DNA from: Ophiura sarsii
Taxonomy: Eukaryota > Echinodermata > Ophiuroidea > Amphilepidida > Ophiuridae
Direction of reading: 5' to 3'
DNA: 64,000 bases
Assembly: GCA_035610835.1 (NCBI GenBank)
Contig: CM069441.1
Location: forward strand, 159,382,455 to 159,446,454
Below, piece by piece: positions 45,642 through 58,641 of the stretch. How positions within the stretch are numbered: position 1 is the stretch's first letter; each line of letters opens with the position of its first letter. The notes beneath the pieces were generated by a model. That model was not told where the DNA came from. It searched no databases and worked only from the letters and a program-made list of their open reading frames with translations. Position numbers and translations under genes: made by a program.

Positions 45642-46758
45642 AGGGTCATTACATTGATTTTGTACTTGGATTAAAAGGTTAAACCTTACAGATATTTTTG
45701 TCACTTCTGTCACGCTTGGACGCTGCTCCACGGACCGGCTATTCCAATCGGGAATATGACCCGACAATTACGCCTGACATGCAGTTTCATTTAATCCTTT
45801 AGCTTTAAAGCGTCTTTAGACATGAGTGAAACCCAGAGGACCCCTCTCAGTGCTCCTGGCCTACTATTTATCATCATTCAAAAACACATAGATCACTAGA
45901 AATAACTTTAATAGACTCCTTATCGACCCCCCCCCCCCCCCCCCCCCCCCCCCATAGCCCGGCTTTTTTAACATGTTTAATCCAATTTGCATTGGAAGTG
46001 GAATTGTGTTTGAGAACTTGACCGTGTCAAAGAAAGTCGCGACTCAACCTTACTGATCATTTACTCGTTTAAAACAATAAAAAACTCATGAGTTTTAATT
46101 CGAACTCGTGTATGATTCATCATATGAAATCTAAAATGTCCTAGCTTTTTCAAGGTGTTTCTTGTTGAAAACCTCCAAAGAAAACGACAACATTTAGATG
46201 ATTAAAAACGATTTTTGAAAGGATTAAACAATGTAGGCCTAACTAGACATTGCCCCGCGAGTTGATCATCATGTATATGAGATTTCATTGAGAATTTTGA
46301 TGATGCCCAACGTCTTTTGGTACCTACATGCCCAGTTGGAGCCCGCAGCTTCAAGAGCACACACTTTGTCTACAGCAAACGAGACATATTTCAGATTGTT
46401 GCCAGTGAAATTCTGAACTAAATTCCCGAGTTATATTACATTTCATGCTTCCGTTTTGAAGATACGGCCTCCACAAGAAACATGGTCAAAACGTGAAATT
46501 TCAAAATTGCATGTTCTAACGGTGCGAAGGTGCGCGTGTATGCGCTTTTTAAAGAAAATTTCTCCCCGAGGGCCTTTGACTAGATTACTGAAAAGTCTAT
46601 AGGTCCGCTCGTATTGTTTACCCTGTAGATAGTTGAAAATTAAGCATTATTATCGATTTTAAAATCTTTTCATTTCACAATTACTTGAATTTATGATCAT
46701 TATAGGCGAGTAGGCCTAACATTCAGATGGCTGAAACGCATATCCAATATGGCCGCCA
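45642..46758. other. non-coding DNA with a poly-C tract
   Basis: A C-run lies at about 45929-45953. No gene or repeat pair is recognised. Confidence 0.5.
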
Positions 46759-48448
46759 TCATAGGTAAAGGTTTATTGTAATTTGAAAGGGCAAAAATTG
46801 GGTTGTGTGGTCTGGGAATCTGATTATGACGTTATCTGAATGATTGAAGCTTGAGTTCCATCCCAGGGTGGTGATGAGGGATGACACAGATGTTGTCCTC
46901 CTGTAGTCGGCACAGACAAACCTCGCTGCTGCATGTTGGACTTGCTCGAGCTGGTTTACCAATGTTGATGTAAAAGGGTTCCAGACTTCTAAAGGGTACT
47001 CTAGACGTGGCCTATCTAGGGATTCGTAAGTCCTGATCTTAACTTTTTTGGAACAGGGCACTAGAGTCCTGCGGACTAGGCCCAGAGCCCTGTTTGCCTT
47101 TTTAATGGTGGTTTGGCAATGCCTGTTCCAACGGAGATGCAGTTTGCCTTTTTAATGGTGGTTTGGCAATGCCTGTTCCAACGGAGATCATCTGCAATCG
47201 TTATACCAAGATAATCATGCTCTTTAACGCTCGAAAGTGGCTCACCAAAGATGTAATATGTGAACACACTGGGCTGACGCTTGCGGGTGATACTGAGTGA
47301 TGCGCATTTCTTGATGTTAAATTCCATCAGCCATGTGTCTGCACATAGAGCTAGCGTTTGAAGATCCTGTTGTAGAACTTAATGGTCTTCTGGCGAGTGG
47401 ATCTCACGGTACACTATTCTGTCATCCGCAAAGAGCCTGATATTGAATTGGATGCTTTCCTGGATGTCATTTATGTAGAGTAGGAATAGGGTTGGTCCAA
47501 GCACAGACCCCTGTGGGACACCAGATGCGACCGGAGCCCATGACGAGTGTAGGCCATTCACCGAAACAGCTTGCTTGCGATCAGCGAGAAAGGCTTTGAG
47601 CCTTTGATCCAGCCGAGCATTGAACCCCTGATGCCATAGAACTGTAGTTTAGCGGATATACGCTTTACTGAAGTCTAGTAGAATTACATCAGTTTGTCCT
47701 CTGTTGTCCAGGGTGGATGCCCAGTCGTGAACTGATGTAATTAGTTGTGTGACTGTTGATGGTCGTTCTCTGAAGCCATGCTGAGAGTCAATACAAATTT
47801 TGTGAAGGCTGAGATGCTTAGCAACATGGCTCAGGACGATGTGCTCCTGGATTTTGCAATAGAGGCAGGTTAGCGATATTGGCCTGTAGTTTGCAGAGTC
47901 AGATTTGGTGCCTTTTTTGTATATTCCAGTGACTATCGCATCCTGATGGATGAATTTGGCAAGGTCGTTTGATACTGGCGAGAACCGCTTCAGTGTGATG
48001 ATAAGCTGGATTTTCTTGCCCGCCTGTAAAGACAGTCTCTTTTCCTCAACTTGCGTTTGATTTGGGGGGCTATCCATGGTAGGTGGCACCTCTTTCCCAT
48101 AATTTTTGAGGGAACGTTTGAGTTCATATTATTTTAGAGGTGGTCTCTAATGGCTCCCCAGTTTGTGTCTACACTTTTGAGATGAGGTTCAGAAGACAGG
48201 AAGTTTTCAGTGAACTGTTTGGTGTCATTTAGGAGTTTGTCAGGATCTGCTTTTTGGAAGTTATGAACTTTCCTTGGTGCTGTGCGCTGGGTTTTTGGTT
48301 TCATGTTAATTTTGAAAAGTACAATGTGGTGATCCGAGATGCCAGGCAGGACCTCAATATCAATGATGAGATGAGGGCAGGTTGTTGTGATGAGATCTAG
48401 GACACTGTTTGAAATAGGTCTGGTGATTTCAGTGACTAATGGTGCCAT
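46759..48448 (-). pseudogene. non-LTR retrotransposon endonuclease-RT remnant (jockey-like)
   Basis: On the - strand from 48448 downward: the end of an APE-type endonuclease (LPGISDHHIVLFKI), the linker, RT motifs YRPISLTCLYCKIQEHIV, HGFRERPSTVTQLI and DVILLDFSKA (first catalytic Asp), SGVPQGSVLGPTLFLLYIND, FADD (the YxDD-type box) and a thumb region ending EYPLEVWNP. Stops at about 47640 and 47380 and a 50-base tandem duplication at 47093-47188 break the frame. The 5' part of the endonuclease and ORF1 are absent. Confidence 0.85.
47093..47188 (-). repeat. 50-bp tandem duplication inside the RT remnant
   Basis: TTTAATGGTGGTTTGGCAAT and its context occur twice, 50 bases apart. Since 50 is not a multiple of three, this duplication alone shifts the frame. 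Confidence 0.85.
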
Positions 48449-48604
48449 TGATGATTTTAAATGTTTTTAGGTCAAGTTAATGCCAATTTACATGTCATTC
48501 TTTATTTAAAATCATGTTTAGGGGCTTCGTTTGAAAAAAAAAAGCTCTAGTTTATTGGAATGGGTACCCCAAATCACTCAAAAGCTTTTGATATGTTTCA
48601 CATA

Positions 48605-48721
48605 CAGGGTGAGTCAAAAAAAAATTTACAATACCGAAAGTTTACAATACCGAAAACAAACGAACACTATTTTCTAAAAAAAATCGCTGAAGTTGAGTAA
48701 ACTTTTTTTTGACTCACCCTG
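48605..48721. mobile_element. short mariner-like MITE, TA duplication
   Basis: The inverted ends CAGGGTGAGTCAAAAAAA are flanked by TA. It is only 117 bases long, with a small internal repeat (TTTACAATACCGAAA twice). Confidence 0.85.
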
Positions 48722-49024
48722 TACCACTGAAAGCTTATGCAGGACGCAGCGCATTTGTACTGTGTGAACGATAACCCTGTCATTCTTTGCCATCCAAGTG
48801 TCGCACAATATTTACTCGCCGCTTAACATGTGTTGAATGGGGCTAATAACAGCTTATCTTTGTTATTTGGTGGCAAATGTGATATAATTATCTAGTCTGT
48901 TTGGTCAAAGTAATCTAAAGACACTTTATAGGATATAAACAAAGTGTATGACTTTCTTATCTTCAGCACTTTGTATCGTTATACAGACCGGGGAGGCGGG
49001 TGAGTTTTAACCCCATCTTTGGTG

Positions 49025-49057
<33 letters not shown>

Positions 49058-49462
49058 GGATTTAATTTTAATGTCAACGGCACTAGTTGTTGAGTTTTGA
49101 ATTGTGCATGGTTATGTGTATTAATTTGCTTCATAGTCTGTGTTAGGGGTCGTCCATAATTTTCGCCATTTACAGTTACATACAAAGCATACGTAACAGG
49201 GGGTTTCGAAATATACCCCAACCGTACATAACTTAAATGGCAATCTCGAGAGGCTGGATTTTTTCAGTGGCGTAGCCAGAGGGGAGGGGCGAGAGGCAAT
49301 CGCCCTGACAGTCGTGTTGGTTGAGATTGGCACTGTTGGTTCATTTGACAAAAAAAAATCATGTATACGACAATATTGCTTCTGTGATTTTAAAACAATC
49401 CATGGCTCAAGTTCCTAGTGTTGTTTATCATTTTCTGTAGGCCTATTTAAAAGTATTTAATA

Positions 49463-50452
49463 CAGCGTGTCCCAAAAAACTGGGTCCAAAACTTTCAAAG
49501 CTTATAACTTAGAATATGGGAAACATAGATGATTCATGTTTAGGAATATAAAAGTAAATATATCTGACATTATTTGGTGAAATTATAAATATAAGACTAA
49601 TCGTATGTAAGGTTTTAAAATACAGAAGCTTTGCATACAGCGTGGCCAGAACCCGTTTTGCACATGAACCGTTCAAGCGTTGCATTTGCGTGTGCGCATC
49701 GTACTGACGTCATCAAAGTTTTGCATTGATAACAATGACTTACTCAGGGAAATCTTCGTCATAAGGGGGATAAAAAGTGTAAATACCTTCTGAGACACTG
49801 CCATCTTTGAAGCAGTTCAAGAACCATTTCTTCGAAATTGGAAACCAGCTGTTAAGACAGTCATCTCATCAAAGGACTTGAACTTCAGATTTTTTCAAAC
49901 AGCCAGTCGGGATCGGGCATGTAACTCACACAAATACCTGCCCGACTAGTGTAACTCTAAAACTTGCACCGTGAGTTTGAAATTGATTACCTGCTTTTCG
50001 GCTGCCAAACTTATTCCCAATACATAACTTACCATAGTGCTATTTCCAGGCATGGTATCAGTGTAACAGTTGTTCTGTTTTTGTATAAATTCAACGACAA
50101 GGTTACTACAATGGGTATTTATAATGCTGAATATTGATCCTAAATACCTAAAATGTAACCCTTTTCTACCAAACATAAGATATTTCGGAGAATAAACACT
50201 ATGCACATGATATAGGGAAAACTTGCACACGACACAAATGCATGGCATAAAGTAGTTTATTGCTAAATTGGAAAAAACGGGTTCTAACCACGCTCTGTTG
50301 AAAGCTTTGTATTTCATAAAGTTACCATTTGATTAGTCTCACATTGTAACCACTTGAGGTCAGATATATGTTCAAATATGGAGCAGCTACGTTTTCAACT
50401 TTTTAGGTTACAAGCTCTACAGATTTTGGAACCCAGTTTTTTGGACACGCTG
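49463..50452. mobile_element. mariner-like element of 990 bp, with an inner inverted pair
   Basis: The ends CAGCGTGTCC(C/-)AAAAAACTGGGT are inverted and flanked by TA. Inside, CAGCGTGGCCAGAACCCGTT (49639) pairs imperfectly with AACGGGTTCTAACCACGCTC (50278), so either a second element is nested or the element is built from two related pairs. A 123-codon ORF on the - strand (49946-50317) shows no recognisable domain. Confidence 0.75.
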
Positions 50453-50812
50453 TACATGTGCCATTTGTTTTAAAATATCTTGATAATTTTTGATAATTAT
50501 TTATCAAGAGAAGGAACGGCAGAATCATCAAATCAACACTGCAGAGATGTGATCAAAGAAGTTTATTTTTCTCTATTGTGTATCGTACAATTTCTTATGT
50601 TGTATACGGCAATTCGTCTTTAATACAAACATGAGGGTATATCAAGCCATGAACATTTCGCAATTTATTGTGTACGTAACTCAGGGGGTAAGGGGGGTAA
50701 ACAGTTACGTACGCAAGTGAAAATAGCGATAATTTTCTACGACCCCTTATAATTTATTATCGGATCATACAATTTAAGTGAAAAATGCTCTAATTTCATG
50801 TCGCAATGTTAA

Positions 50813-51191
50813 AGGGGCATTGAGAGATACATATGGGAGTGCGCCCTCAATTATCCTGGAAATCAGTTTATTTTTGCATCAAAGTAATAAGTTAGGCATA
50901 TACTAACTACCATCTGAAACAGTTTACCAACATTTGCCGTTATCATATAAAATTTCATGATTTTCTTAGTTTCGATATGATCATATTGAAACTCAGGTGC
51001 TGAATTTGAAAGTTAAGCATCGTTTTACTCGCAGACTTTCCCGGCAAATCTCAACCCGGAAGTGCTGTTATTTCCTTATTTGGCATGAAGGCGATCTCGG
51101 AATTGTATGACATTTTTGATTTGGGCTATGGTGATGATTATCTTAACGTTATTTGCTCATTTAGTATATCGATACATCTCTCAATGCCCCT
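50813..51191. mobile_element. fold-back MITE with TTAA duplication
   Basis: The inverted ends AGGGGCATTGAGAGATAC / AGGGGCATTGAGAGATGT are flanked by TTAA (50809-50812 and 51192-51195). Related copies lie at 18232 and 60519. Confidence 0.85.
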
Positions 51192-51939
51192 TTAACCTTT
51201 ATTCCTTAGAGTAATGGTTAAATGTGAAAATAAATTTAAAAAAACAGCAAAAAAGTATCTAATTTTAGTGCACCCCTATAACAATCCTGGAATATGTTCA
51301 TTTATATTTTAATGTTCATTCAGTACGAATAAATTCTTTAACATTTATCGTGTTCATATTGTAATAACATACACTTTTCCAGAAATATGTCAATACATGT
51401 GATATATCCATATTGTCAGTCATCTCCACAGATTTATAAAGGAGATCCGATACACCGCCATCTTGTTTTTCCACTGTGGGGATAAAATAGGAGGTATGTC
51501 GGTATTTTACAGAAAATGCGCTTGACCATTGCTCTTTCTACGTATCTCAAACCTACCAACACGGCGAGAGATATGGCTCCAGTAGGCGTCTTGTCTATTT
51601 TGATATTTTCCGTCTTGTACCGAAACAAATTTGACAAACCTCCAAATTCTCCCTGCCCCTGTGTAAATTCAAAATGGAGCCCATTACACGTAAAGAGATA
51701 GGGCAATACATTTCGTACTGGATCCGCATTATAAATCTGTGGTCATCTCATGTTTATTTACCTTGTTTTTTACCTTAAATGATCATTATTGGTGTAGAAC
51801 ATTTAAACATACACCTTTAACATAATACATATTATCATGATGTAAATAACTCAATTTTCATATTTCATTCGTTGTGCCTAATTTACTTGTGTTGTGTCAC
51901 AATTATTGTCACCATTATTGGTATTTGGGGATGTAATAC

Positions 51940-53160
51940 AAGGATGAAAATTATCCTTTTTTCGGGCCATAGAACTATATATTTTGTGTTGCTATAGAAC
52001 AAGTATGGATGTTAAATTCAAACAAATATGGAAATAATAAATATCGTCCATCTTAGACCTACAAATCAAGGAAATTACAGAACAGGGATCATAATTTCCA
52101 TCTACCTTGGAAATATCAAACAAGGATGATTATCATCCTTCTTGTGATTACAGAACAGGGATCATAATTTCCATCTTTCTTGGAGCTATCAAACAAGGAT
52201 GATTATCATCCTTCTTGTGATTACAGAACAGGGATCTTAATTTCAATCTACCTTGGAGCTATCAAACAAGGATGATTATCATCCTTCTTGTGGTTACAGA
52301 ACATGGATCATAATTTCCATCTACCTTGGAAATATCAAACAAGGATGATTATCATCCTTCTTGTGGTTACAGAACATGGATCATAATTTCCATCTACCTT
52401 AGAAATATCAAACAAGGATGATTATCATCCTTCTTGTGATTACAGAACAGGGATCATAATTTCCATCTTTCTTGGAGCTATCAAACAAGGATGATTATCA
52501 TCCTTGTGATTACAGAACAGGGATCTTAATTTCAATCTACCTTGGAGCTATCAAACAAGGATGATTATCATCCTTCTTGTGGTTACAGAACATGGATCAT
52601 AATTTCCATCTACCTTGGAAATATCAAACAAGGATGATTATCATCCTTCTTGTGATTACAGAACAGGGATCATAATTTCCATCTTTCTTGGAGCTATCAA
52701 ACAAGGATGATTATCATCCTTCTTGTGATTACAGAACAGGGATCTTAATTTCAATCTACCTTAGAGCTTTCAAACAAGGATGATTATCATCCTTCTTGTG
52801 ATTACAGAACAGGGATCTTAATTTCAATCTACCTTGGAGCTATCAAACAAGGATGATTATCATCCTTCTTGTGGTTACAACACGGGTAATAATTTCAATC
52901 TACCTTGGAGCTATCAAACAAGGATGATTATCATCCGTGTGTCATCACAGAACAGGGATCATAATTTCCACCTTGAAACTATCAAAAAAGGATGATTGTC
53001 ATCCTTCTTGGAACTATAAAATATATAACTTCTTGACGCTGTTGTAATATGATGATAAGCATCCTTCTTGGAACTATTAAACTTCCTAGCCATTTGAAAA
53101 GGGCATGATTGTCACCTTATTTGGTAGTAGGGGCTTAAATACAATTATTCTTAAAATATC
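51940..53160. repeat. minisatellite of about 72-bp units with a palindromic core
   Basis: Each unit reads, in order, ACAGAACAGGGATCATAATT, TCCATCTACCTTGGAGC, TATCAAACAAGGATGATTAT, CATCCTTCTTGTG. Twelve units keep the exact core GGATGATTATCATCC; units on either side are degenerate. AAGGATGATTATCATCCTT is a palindrome around one T. Alternating unit variants (ACAGGGATC or ACATGGATC, GGAGCT or GGAAAT) suggest higher-order duplication. Confidence 0.9.
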
Positions 53161-54120
53161 TGACTTGTTGCTAAAGAACAAGTTTGGATGTCGTATTTAG
53201 GAGTATTTATGTGCTATGAGGGTGATTTCATTATCTTGATGATGAATATAATTGTGTAATGCGAACAAAAAATGATACTTATTGATATTATGTACTACTA
53301 GAATGATGATGAAAATAAAAGAATTTTGTATATAGCAAGTGAATGAAGTGTGTTAAACTTTCTTTATTTCTGTTTTGTGTCAAAAGAGAAGAACCTCAGT
53401 TTGTAATGCTAATATAATTATATCTTTCTGCCCCAAAACGGCTGGTAGTAGTAAAACATAAAATGAAACTTTAAGTGCAACAAAATAACGTGTTTGCTAA
53501 GAAAAAAGGAAAACATCCTAAAAATGGACTATTTTCAGTCCATTTTGACGTGAGACATTGTTGATAATGCAATAACAATCAAATAAATATCGTTTGCATA
53601 GATTGCGTCATTATGTCGTCGTGTTAGAACTCGCCTAGATAGTAATGTATCGAATAAGCCTTATGTTTAACCTATAACGCCCCATTTTGTTATTATTATA
53701 TCTACTCAAATTGATTTAACATTTGACGCAATGGGCGAACAATCAAATCAAATTCGGTTTGGGCGAGTAAATTTGAACGGTTTTCCGAAAGTGTTCCAAA
53801 TTAGGTTCAATTGAAATGAGAGCTGTGTCCTAGGTGAGAGAATTAGAGAGAATATGGTCTATTAGTTTAAATCAGTTCAAATTTGGCGAGAAACATTCGG
53901 TTTTTATCTCTCCTCGTGCAAAAGTAATCCAGGCTTACGCGCGCGATTATGGCCACACGCACATTTTTGTTGCGCGCATATGATACACAGCTGCTCTTGC
54001 CATGGACTAATCAAATGCGATCTGGCCCTCGTAATTACGTTCCGTTCTTTGGCTTCAATTTTTAAGCGTCGTGAGCAGGCTCTGGCTCAGGCGACGGTGG
54101 CAGGCCCGTAGCCAGCCTTT
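53161..54120. other. non-coding DNA, nothing recognised
   Basis: No gene, RNA gene or clear repeat pair is visible. Confidence 0.5.
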
Positions 54121-54148
54121 TCAATTAGGGGGTTCGAAATTATTTTTC

Positions 54149-54220
54149 CACGATACGTATCACGTGATAACCACGATCGATTTCGCAAAATATTGCAAAA
54201 TATTGCAAAATGGCGCGGTA
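54149..54220. repeat. second copy of the 181-242 dispersed repeat
   Basis: It shares CGATACGTATCACGTGATAA and the following 45 bases with 181-242, with one extra ATATTGCAAA unit. The copy lies beside a poly-C tract. Confidence 0.65.
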
Positions 54221-54547
54221 CCCCAGCCCCCCCCCCCCCCCCCCCTAATATCTGCCCATTGTTGAGATCTGGTTCAGTATATAGCGCACTCTATTAGTCC
54301 TTCACCCGGAAGTTACAGCGTAAACTGTCAATCATTCATTGTGAATGAATATTCAGTCATGACTATTCATGACCTCACACCATGTGATCGTCGCGATCCG
54401 GCCAGGCACTTACATTGCTTGTGTGGTAGATTTCGATCACGACAGGAGCATGCGCAGATGCGATTTTTGTGTAAGTGGTCTGTGATTTTGTCAATATTAT
54501 ATTTTTACTGTGATTTGTCGATCTGCATTAAATGCAAAAAGTAACAA

Positions 54548-54564
54548 CGCCCCCGGCTGGACTC

Positions 54565-54604
<40 letters not shown>

Positions 54605-54621
54605 AATTGCGCCACGGAGGT
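54548..54621 (-). tRNA. tRNA-Asn (GTT)
   Basis: Read on the - strand, the D-arm begins TGGCGCAATTGGTTAGCGC, the anticodon stem-loop is TTCGG-CTGTTAA-CCGAA (anticodon GTT), and the T-arm has GGTTCGAGTCC (B box). The acceptor stem pairs except at the first position (A-C), and the T-stem has one G-G mismatch. A run of five T follows a few bases after the discriminator base, as expected for a Pol III terminator. It is probably a real nuclear tRNA gene, though the two mismatches leave room for a recent pseudogene. Confidence 0.85.
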
Positions 54622-54989
54622 GATTATTTACTAGGCTGTTTTGGTTTGTCATGTTCACCCGTACACTTCCCCGTACACTTTCTTGCAAAGTCGGGCATCG
54701 TTTTTTCTCAAATGTTGCTTGCATATTGCCTTTGCTGTCGCCTTTAATACATGTGCTGTTACTTGAACTTGGAACCAACGTTTAATTTGAACTGTCTATT
54801 TTCAATAAAAAAATACTCCAATACGGGAAAAAAATCAGAAAAGCTCACAGACAACAAATTAGAACATCATTTTACTCGACCTAGAATTTCAATCAACGGA
54901 TTTCAATCATCGGCAAAACCCGATGATGTGAGTGACGTCATTTAATGAGCTCATTAGCATAATTTATGTCCGTGAAATATACAATAGGG

Positions 54990-55870
54990 TTTTGGTAGTG
55001 CCAGGGGTATGCCACTGAGCTTGCCGATCGGAGGCCACTTTTAAATTAAAATTTGGTCGGCATAGAACTGGTGGCGCTATACCGATCAGGCGTGATTGTA
55101 GCAGACGACACGACGCTGGCCACGCGTCTCTCAGACGGCCCAATATGTCAGCACTATTTTGAATTATTTTTAACAGTAGAGGTGTCCCGCAAGCATAAAA
55201 GTGTGCATTATATGTTAGAAAAATAACTATCGAACCCAACTTTTGTAATTAAATAGAACAAAACACCACACTTATGACAAAACCAAATAAAAACCGCAAT
55301 CTCTCAACATGTCCTTTTTAAAATTCGCGGCGATCGAAAGTCCCAGTGTCGATGATGTCATAGTTATACAATGCACATGCGCAAATTTGAGCACCGATAC
55401 CCATGACGTCATCGACACCGGGACTTTCGATCGCCGCGAATTTTAAAAAGTGCATGTTGAGTGATGGCAGTTTTTATTCATTTTTGTGACTAGTATGGTG
55501 TTTTGTTCTATATGATTAAGTAATTTCGGCTAGATAATTATTTTTCTAACAAATAATTCTAAATGTTGTGCTTGCGGGACCCTTCCTTTAACGATGACAA
55601 TTCTTCTAATTATGATGAATTTGTCAAAATGATAAGATTAACATTCGCGATTACGTGTTATTCATTACGTATTCAACATTTAGGTTTCACGTGGCCACCG
55701 TCGTCTGTGTAAATCAACAGCGCCCTCAAACCTATGCCGACCAAATATTACGTTAAACCTGGTTAAACATTGTTAAACGCGTTAAACGCCGGTCACCGAC
55801 TAGTCACCGACACATTCCGATGATTACCATAATTTATGTAAATATGCAAAAGGGACCGTTTTCGCTACGT
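54990..55870. repeat. large fold-back repeat related to 14120-14530
   Basis: The centre (about 55305-55457) is a long palindrome with arms AAAATTCGCGGCGATCGAAA and GTCCC(A/G)GTGTCGATGA. Outer parts (CATAGAACTGGTGGCGCTAT; ACCTATGCCGACCAAATA) match the 14.1-14.5 kb repeat in opposite orientation. Confidence 0.7.
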
Positions 55871-58003
55871 ACGTTAGTATAGGACTTTCCTATCCCAAAA
55901 TTAATAGTATCCCTGATCCGGCGTCCTTCCTAACTGATCTGATTACAATATTCATAAAATGCAAATAACGCCACGCCCCTTCTCTGTCAATACCAGACGA
56001 AGCCAAGCACAATTTAAAATTCGTATTTTGTTCTACGTAAATTAATTTCAAATAACCAATTCTGAATGTTTCGTGTCATATAAGAACTAAATTCTGCCAT
56101 CATCAAATGCAAATCAGTTCTACTCTAAATCACAATCAGCTTTTTTACCATTGATGTACTATTTTTGTGCCACAAATCATGTTTTGAGTCGATAAAATCA
56201 ACCACGTCTTAGGTCGTCTGGTTCGCTTATACGACCATGATAGTGCGCCCCCTACAAAACCTTCACCCGTGAATTTGGTTTTAGTAGGCGAAATTTTGTC
56301 TGAGGAGTGACCTCTCCCATAATTATAGACTCCCTGCAGTAGGCTTACCATTTCAGTAATGCAATGATTTGGGAAATCATTGAAACATGTGACGTTGCTA
56401 TGGGGTTTTCAGGGGGAGAAATAAATGTGAACCGACACGATTTTATAGACTAAACAAATGTGCGTATATTTCGACTTTAAAAGAGTCTCTAAAAAACTAA
56501 AATGAACTTTTTGGGCCACATGTTGTCGCTGTACATTACAGTGCAACTTACCATGAATACCCTTTTTTATCAAATTTACTTAATGACACTATTTACTATA
56601 ATATCACCAATTTCAATTAAGTCAAGTTTGGTGATACACGATAGAAGAAGCCTTAATAATAGTTGAGAGGCCTCTTCGATTTGACCCCAAATTATCAAGT
56701 GTGAAGGCGCCCAGCCTGCGGTAAATACAATTTTTTTTATACAATTGCGTAGATCAAAATTAGAAGCGTTTATTCATGCCGAAATATAATCAAAACAATT
56801 AAGACATTCGATTGTTGATCAATTAAGGGACGGCATCCAGATTCATGATTGTAAAACGTTCGACGATTTGACAACACGCACTGGCTGTGGCTGTCCGTAC
56901 TAGGGAGTTGTTCATTGCGTTCGATGACCATGATGATTGCTAAACACATTTCCCGAAACACCGAATTGATACACTCCAATATAGCCTCTAAAATCACCCC
57001 AATTACCACCATCTTTATAGTTAAAAAAGTTACATAACCCCCCCTGTTTAAGAATAAAAAGTTACATAGCCCCCCCTATTTCAACATATGAAAGTTACAT
57101 GACCCCCCCTATATTTTACCCAACCCCCCCTCCACCATAAATAATGAACGGTCCCTTAGCTCTGACTTCTTCAGGACCAAATTATTATATTTAATATTTG
57201 TAATCAATCAAAAGTCCTATCTAGATTTATTATTTAATATATTGTAATTAATCAAATGAAACATGTTCATTTGAGCGCCCATTCCTTTTTAAAGGAATTT
57301 TTATTTATACTGTACATCACAAATTGATTTTACTTCGTTTTGCAGTGTTTCTATATCATAAAAGATGGTGACAGGCTATTTTTAGTCAGATTGTGGGAGG
57401 AAACGGGAATTCGGGAATTTCGCATGAGACGTTTACGTTTACGTTGATACACTCAGCAGAATCCAAAAAAACTGGACGTAATGCTAAGGGGGTTGATCGC
57501 TACCACTACCATCATCTGGATGACACTATAGTATTTCTAAGCGGGTTTCTAAGTCAGATCAGATGGTCAGACACCTCCGTCCCTGGTTTTGACCTTGGTT
57601 TTACCCTGGATAGGTATTCTTTTGGAGGAGCGGACAACATGTCAAGGGCCTAAGTAGTAATACTAATAGGGTGTCACTCAGACTTTAGTACGGTACACTG
57701 TGTGTAAATTTGCACTGTTTTTGCAGTTAGTAAGTTAGTTAGCAGTTTGAACAGCAATCTGACACCGAGTCACTGTGGACAGACAGTGTGACTGATTTAT
57801 ATAGCAAAACACAATTTTTTTAAATGGTTAATTATTTTATTTACACTACTACAATCACACGGATATATGAATAAATTTCAAAAATATTCAACTACTACAT
57901 ACAATTGCGTCATAAATATTATATTTGAAATAGTATTTAGTATTAACTAATCTTTGAGTTTGATTATTGTGGATATAGGATCTTTGGTACATTCCATAGC
58001 ACC
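55871..58003. other. upstream region of SHPK, no gene supported
   Basis: Small ORFs (for example 86 codons at 57393-57653) show no family signal. At 57026-57115 a unit AAAGTTACAT(A/G)(A/G)CCCCCCCT repeats three times. The SHPK promoter must lie near the 3' end of this region, but I see no TATA box or other site I would defend. Confidence 0.5.
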
Positions 58004-58641
58004 ATGGCATCTGATACAAGCTTCATCTTGGGCATAGACATCGGTACTACGTCGATCAAAGCAGTTCTCCTGGATCCATCAAATCACAAAGTCATTCAAA
58101 CATTCTCCCAGGCCACAAGTGCAAATGTCAGCAGCAATGACACAGATGGGAATGTCATTGCACAAGCTGCCAATGAACAAGATGTTGATGTAATCCTTAA
58201 AGTTTTGCATGCGTGCATTGAAAAACTTGATCGAGACAAACTGGTAAAAGTGTCACAAATCGGCGTTACCGGACAGATGCACGGCGTTATGCTATGGAAG
58301 GGAAAACCATGGTTGAAAAATGATGAGGGAGTCTTTGAGCTTGTTCCCGATATGCATAGCAGATTGTACACTTGGCAAGATTCACGATGTACAGATGATT
58401 TCCTTGCGTCGCTTCCAAAACCCAAAACTCATCTTCGTCTTGCTACAGGTCACGGGTGCGCTTCCTTGTTCTGGCTGCAAAGACATCGACCAGACTATCT
58501 GGAGCGTTTTGATAGGGCCGGTACAGTGATGGATTTTGTAGTTGCAGCTTTGTGCGATTTAGATGCGCCAGTGATGTCGGTGCAGAATGCCGCTAGCTGG
58601 GGATATTTTGATACAACTTGCAATGAATGGAACATTGAAAG
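58004..58641 (+). CDS. SHPK: SHPK exon 1
   Basis: It encodes residues 1-212 and the first two bases of Arg213, and the donor is GTATTA. It covers most of FGGY_N, with the phosphate-binding loop and the catalytic aspartate region. No in-frame ATG upstream competes with the CACCATGG start. Confidence 0.95.

Noticed and set aside
49946..50317. 123-codon - strand ORF as a mariner transposase.
   Set aside because: I see no D,D(E/D) motifs or helix-turn-helix, and the length is about a third of a transposase.
51940..53160. CRISPR-like array of regular repeats.
   Set aside because: The whole 72-base unit is repeated, with no unique spacers, and the genome is eukaryotic. It is a minisatellite.
57393..57653. 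86-codon ORF upstream of SHPK.
   Set aside because: It has no recognisable domain, no support from splice sites and ordinary intergenic composition.
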